In this document: positions 50,781 to 52,478 of the stretch, piece after piece
Layout: the number at the start of each line of letters is the position of its first letter
How positions within the stretch are numbered: position 1 is the first letter of the stretch
Assembly: GCA_900545655.1 (NCBI GenBank)
Contig: UQZY01000010.1
Coordinates: forward strand, 1-52,478
From: an uncultured Oscillospiraceae bacterium
GTDB lineage: Bacteria; Bacillota; Clostridia; Oscillospirales; Acutalibacteraceae
Direction: 5' to 3'
DNA length: 52,478 nt
The notes under the pieces: generated by a model
Told to the model about the DNA's origin: nothing
Database searches by the model: none
Seen by the model: only the letters and a program-made list of their open reading frames with translations
Position numbers and translations under genes: made by a program

Positions 50781-51500
50781 ATGTATATTGATGCGAAGAA
50801 TCTTACATATACCGAGATAAATAATATGCTTCGTTCATCAGATGACAGCTTTGTTATAAAAAACTGTCTGGGACACAGGTTCCTTGCGGCGGGACTCGGA
50901 AAAAAGACCGTCACCATTGAAGGAATTCCCGGAAATGCCCTCGGAGCGTATCTCAGCGGCGCAAGGATAGAGGTTTTGGGAAATGCTCAGGACGCTGTCG
51001 GAGATACCATGAACTGCGGAGAGATAATTGTCCACGGGAACATAGGCGATACCGCGGGATATGCCATGCGCGGCGGTGAGTTTTATGTTGAAAAAAACGC
51101 CGGATACCGCACGGGAATTCATATGAAGGCTTACAGAGAAAAAAAGCCCGTCATAGTTATAGGGGGTCATACCGGAAGCTTTCTCGGCGAGTACCAGGCG
51201 GGTGGTCTTATAATAGTTCTCGGCATATACGATGACGGCAGACCTCTCGTTGGAAACTTCCCGTCCATGGGTATGCACGGCGGAAAGATGTTTCTTCGCG
51301 GAGATACCTCTGACATATGCTTTTCGGATCGCACGATTGTCAGAAAAGCAACCGCTGAGGACATTGCTGAAATAAAGCCGTATCTTGAAAAATATTGCAG
51401 ATACTTTGATAAAAAAACAGAGGACATTTTGAATGAAGAATTTACGGTTGTTACACCTGACAGTAAAAACCCTTATAAGCAGATGTATATTGCCAATTAG
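50781..51500 (+). CDS. Glutamate synthase, split form: GXGXG (GltB C-terminal) subunit
   Basis: 239 residues. Right-handed beta-helix with the GXGXG repeat pattern typical of the glutamate synthase C-terminal domain and FwdC: GNALGAYLSGARIEVLGNAQDAVGDTMNCGEIIVHGNIGDTAGYAMRGGEFYVEKNAGYRTGIHMK, then VIGGHTGSFLGEYQAGGLIIVLG. In full-length enzymes this domain is a structural spacer between the glutaminase and synthase domains. It follows the FMN subunit by 40 bases, with an AAGGGTGG upstream, and glnA begins 17 bases after its stop, so all four genes form one transcript. Confidence 0.92.
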   Translation: MYIDAKNLTYTEINNMLRSSDDSFVIKNCLGHRFLAAGLGKKTVTIEGIPGNALGAYLSGARIEVLGNAQDAVGDTMNCGEIIVHGNIGDTAGYAMRGGEFYVEKNAGYRTGIHMKAYREKKPVIVIGGHTGSFLGEYQAGGLIIVLGIYDDGRPLVGNFPSMGMHGGKMFLRGDTSDICFSDRTIVRKATAEDIAEIKPYLEKYCRYFDKKTEDILNEEFTVVTPDSKNPYKQMYIAN

Positions 51501-51517
51501 AAAGGAATGGGAGCTTT

Positions 51518-52478
51518 ATGACTTATTCACCTAAGGAGATAATGCAGTATATCGAAGAGGAGGACGTGAAATTTATTCGTCTTGCCTTCTGCGATGTATT
51601 CGGAAATCAAAAAAACATCTCAATAATGGCTGACGAAATAAAGCGTGCCTTTGATTTCGGAATTGCTATCGACGGCTCTGCGATTCCGGGGTTTTCAAGC
51701 GGTGTTCATTCGGATCTTCTTCTTCATCCGGATCCGTCCAATATCGCTGTTTTACCTTGGAGACCGGATCACGGAAGAGTTCTTCGTATTTTTTGTGGAA
51801 TAACCTACCCGGACGGAACTCCGTTTGAGGCGGACCTTCGAAATTTGCTTATAAAGCAAATAGAAGAAGCGGAAAAGATGGGAATAAGCTTTTCATTCGG
51901 AACAGAGATGGAATTCTACCTCTTTGAAAGAGATGAGGACGGAGAACCGACGAGAAAGCCTTATGACAATGCCGGGTATATGGATATTGCCCCGGAGGAC
52001 AAGGGTGAAAATGTAAGACGTGAGATTTGCCTGACTCTTGAAAAAATGGGCATTGCACCGGAAAGCTCTCATCATGAGGACGGTCCGGGGCAGAATGAAA
52101 TTGATTTCAGATATGCGGATGCGCTTTCGGCTGCCGACAATGCCGTAACCTTCAAATCGGTCGTAAATACCGTTTCGGCGCGGAACGGCCTCTTTGCCGA
52201 TTTTTCACCGAAGCCTATTTCGGACAGACCGGGAAACGGTATGCATATCAACATCTCGGCAAAGGCTGCGTCGGGAGAGGATGTTATGGAGCCCGTGCTT
52301 GCCGGAATTCTCAGGTATATTTCCGACATGACACTTTTCCTAAATCCGTCCGCTGACTCCTACAGGCGCTTTGGCAGCGACAAGGCACCGCGCTATATCA
52401 CCTGGTCGCGGGAAAACCGCTCGCAGCTGATCCGCATTCCGGCAGCGGCGGGCGAATACCGCCGGGCCGAGCTGCGCT
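51518..52478 (+). CDS. glnA: Glutamine synthetase type I (partial, runs off the window)
   Basis: Open from the ATG at 51518, after AAAGGAATGGGAG, to the last base: 320 codons plus one base, about 70% of a GSI. IPGFSSGVHSDLLLHPDP, FGTEMEFYLFERD, SHHEDGPGQNEIDFRYADAL and GNGMHINIS are diagnostic metal- and ammonia-site motifs of GSI. It makes glutamine from glutamate and ammonia, giving this cluster two unrelated glutamine synthetases. From about 52360 the DNA becomes very G+C-rich (roughly two-thirds) with CGC/CGG arginine codons, unlike the AGA/CGT used before, although the reading frame and GSI similarity (APRYITWSRENRSQLIRIP) continue. The adenylylation-site end is outside the window. Confidence 0.94.
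   Translation, partial: MTYSPKEIMQYIEEEDVKFIRLAFCDVFGNQKNISIMADEIKRAFDFGIAIDGSAIPGFSSGVHSDLLLHPDPSNIAVLPWRPDHGRVLRIFCGITYPDGTPFEADLRNLLIKQIEEAEKMGISFSFGTEMEFYLFERDEDGEPTRKPYDNAGYMDIAPEDKGENVRREICLTLEKMGIAPESSHHEDGPGQNEIDFRYADALSAADNAVTFKSVVNTVSARNGLFADFSPKPISDRPGNGMHINISAKAASGEDVMEPVLAGILRYISDMTLFLNPSADSYRRFGSDKAPRYITWSRENRSQLIRIPAAAGEYRRAELR

Overview
The window looks like chromosomal DNA from a spore-forming, gut-type Clostridia (Oscillospiraceae/Ruminococcus-like). The evidence is strong AGGAGG-type ribosome binding sites, TTGACA/TATAAT promoters, a complete GerA-type spore germinant receptor operon, a YlmC/YmxH sporulation protein, DUF1836 and DUF5662 genes, a type III glutamine synthetase and moderate to low G+C. 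Gene density is high, and I saw no insertion sequence, prophage, CRISPR array or rRNA. The window opens inside a LacI-type regulator and ends inside glnA.

Layout. 1-2.8 kb: end of a LacI-family regulator, MATE exporter, low-molecular-weight phosphatase and two small unknown proteins. 2.9-7.7 kb: two tandem ABC transporters, each a fused ATPase plus FtsX-type permease. 7.7-13.1 kb (minus strand): ylmC, IMP dehydrogenase, an SCP2-like domain fused to a histone-H1-like Lys/Ala tail, a membrane-anchored parvulin foldase and a DUF421 protein. 13.3-17 kb: gerA/gerB/gerC. 17-21.7 kb: aminotransferase, two paralogous membrane-anchored ectodomain proteins and a GH25 lysozyme. 21.7-27.5 kb: DUF1836 regulator, charged membrane proteins, DUF5662, a YjdF-like membrane protein and a cytoplasmic family I.5-like lipase. 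27.6-33.7 kb: gdhA, then a GH2 glycosidase-galK-CAP-domain operon. 33.7-34 kb: two tRNAs (CAT and Trp). 34.2-37.9 kb: a large secreted repeat protein. 38-42.1 kb: pstS-pstC-pstA-pstB-phoU, with an in-frame stop in pstC. 42.2-52.5 kb: a nitrogen assimilation island, with glnN, an Amt-PII fusion and asnB on the minus strand, and a three-gene split glutamate synthase plus glnA on the plus strand.

The nitrogen island is the most coherent system. Ammonium enters through the Amt-PII fusion. It is fixed by two unrelated glutamine synthetases (GSIII and GSI), passed on by glutamate synthase and asparagine synthetase, and complemented by gdhA about 20 kb away. The two divergent operons fire from back-to-back strong promoters, and each runs within a few bases into an intrinsic terminator. 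In both leaders the 5' arm of the terminator can instead fold into a small hairpin with the identical hexaloop AAAGGC on a different stem. This resembles half of an ANTAR-protein antitermination target and is the observation I would follow first.

Other points of note: the in-frame TGA in pstC, a GerC homologue with no lipobox cysteine, a Shine-Dalgarno buried in a terminator stem ahead of ylmC, and an abrupt rise in G+C in the last ~110 bases, inside glnA, that could be recombination or an assembly chimera. All family assignments are by reading motifs; no database search was run.
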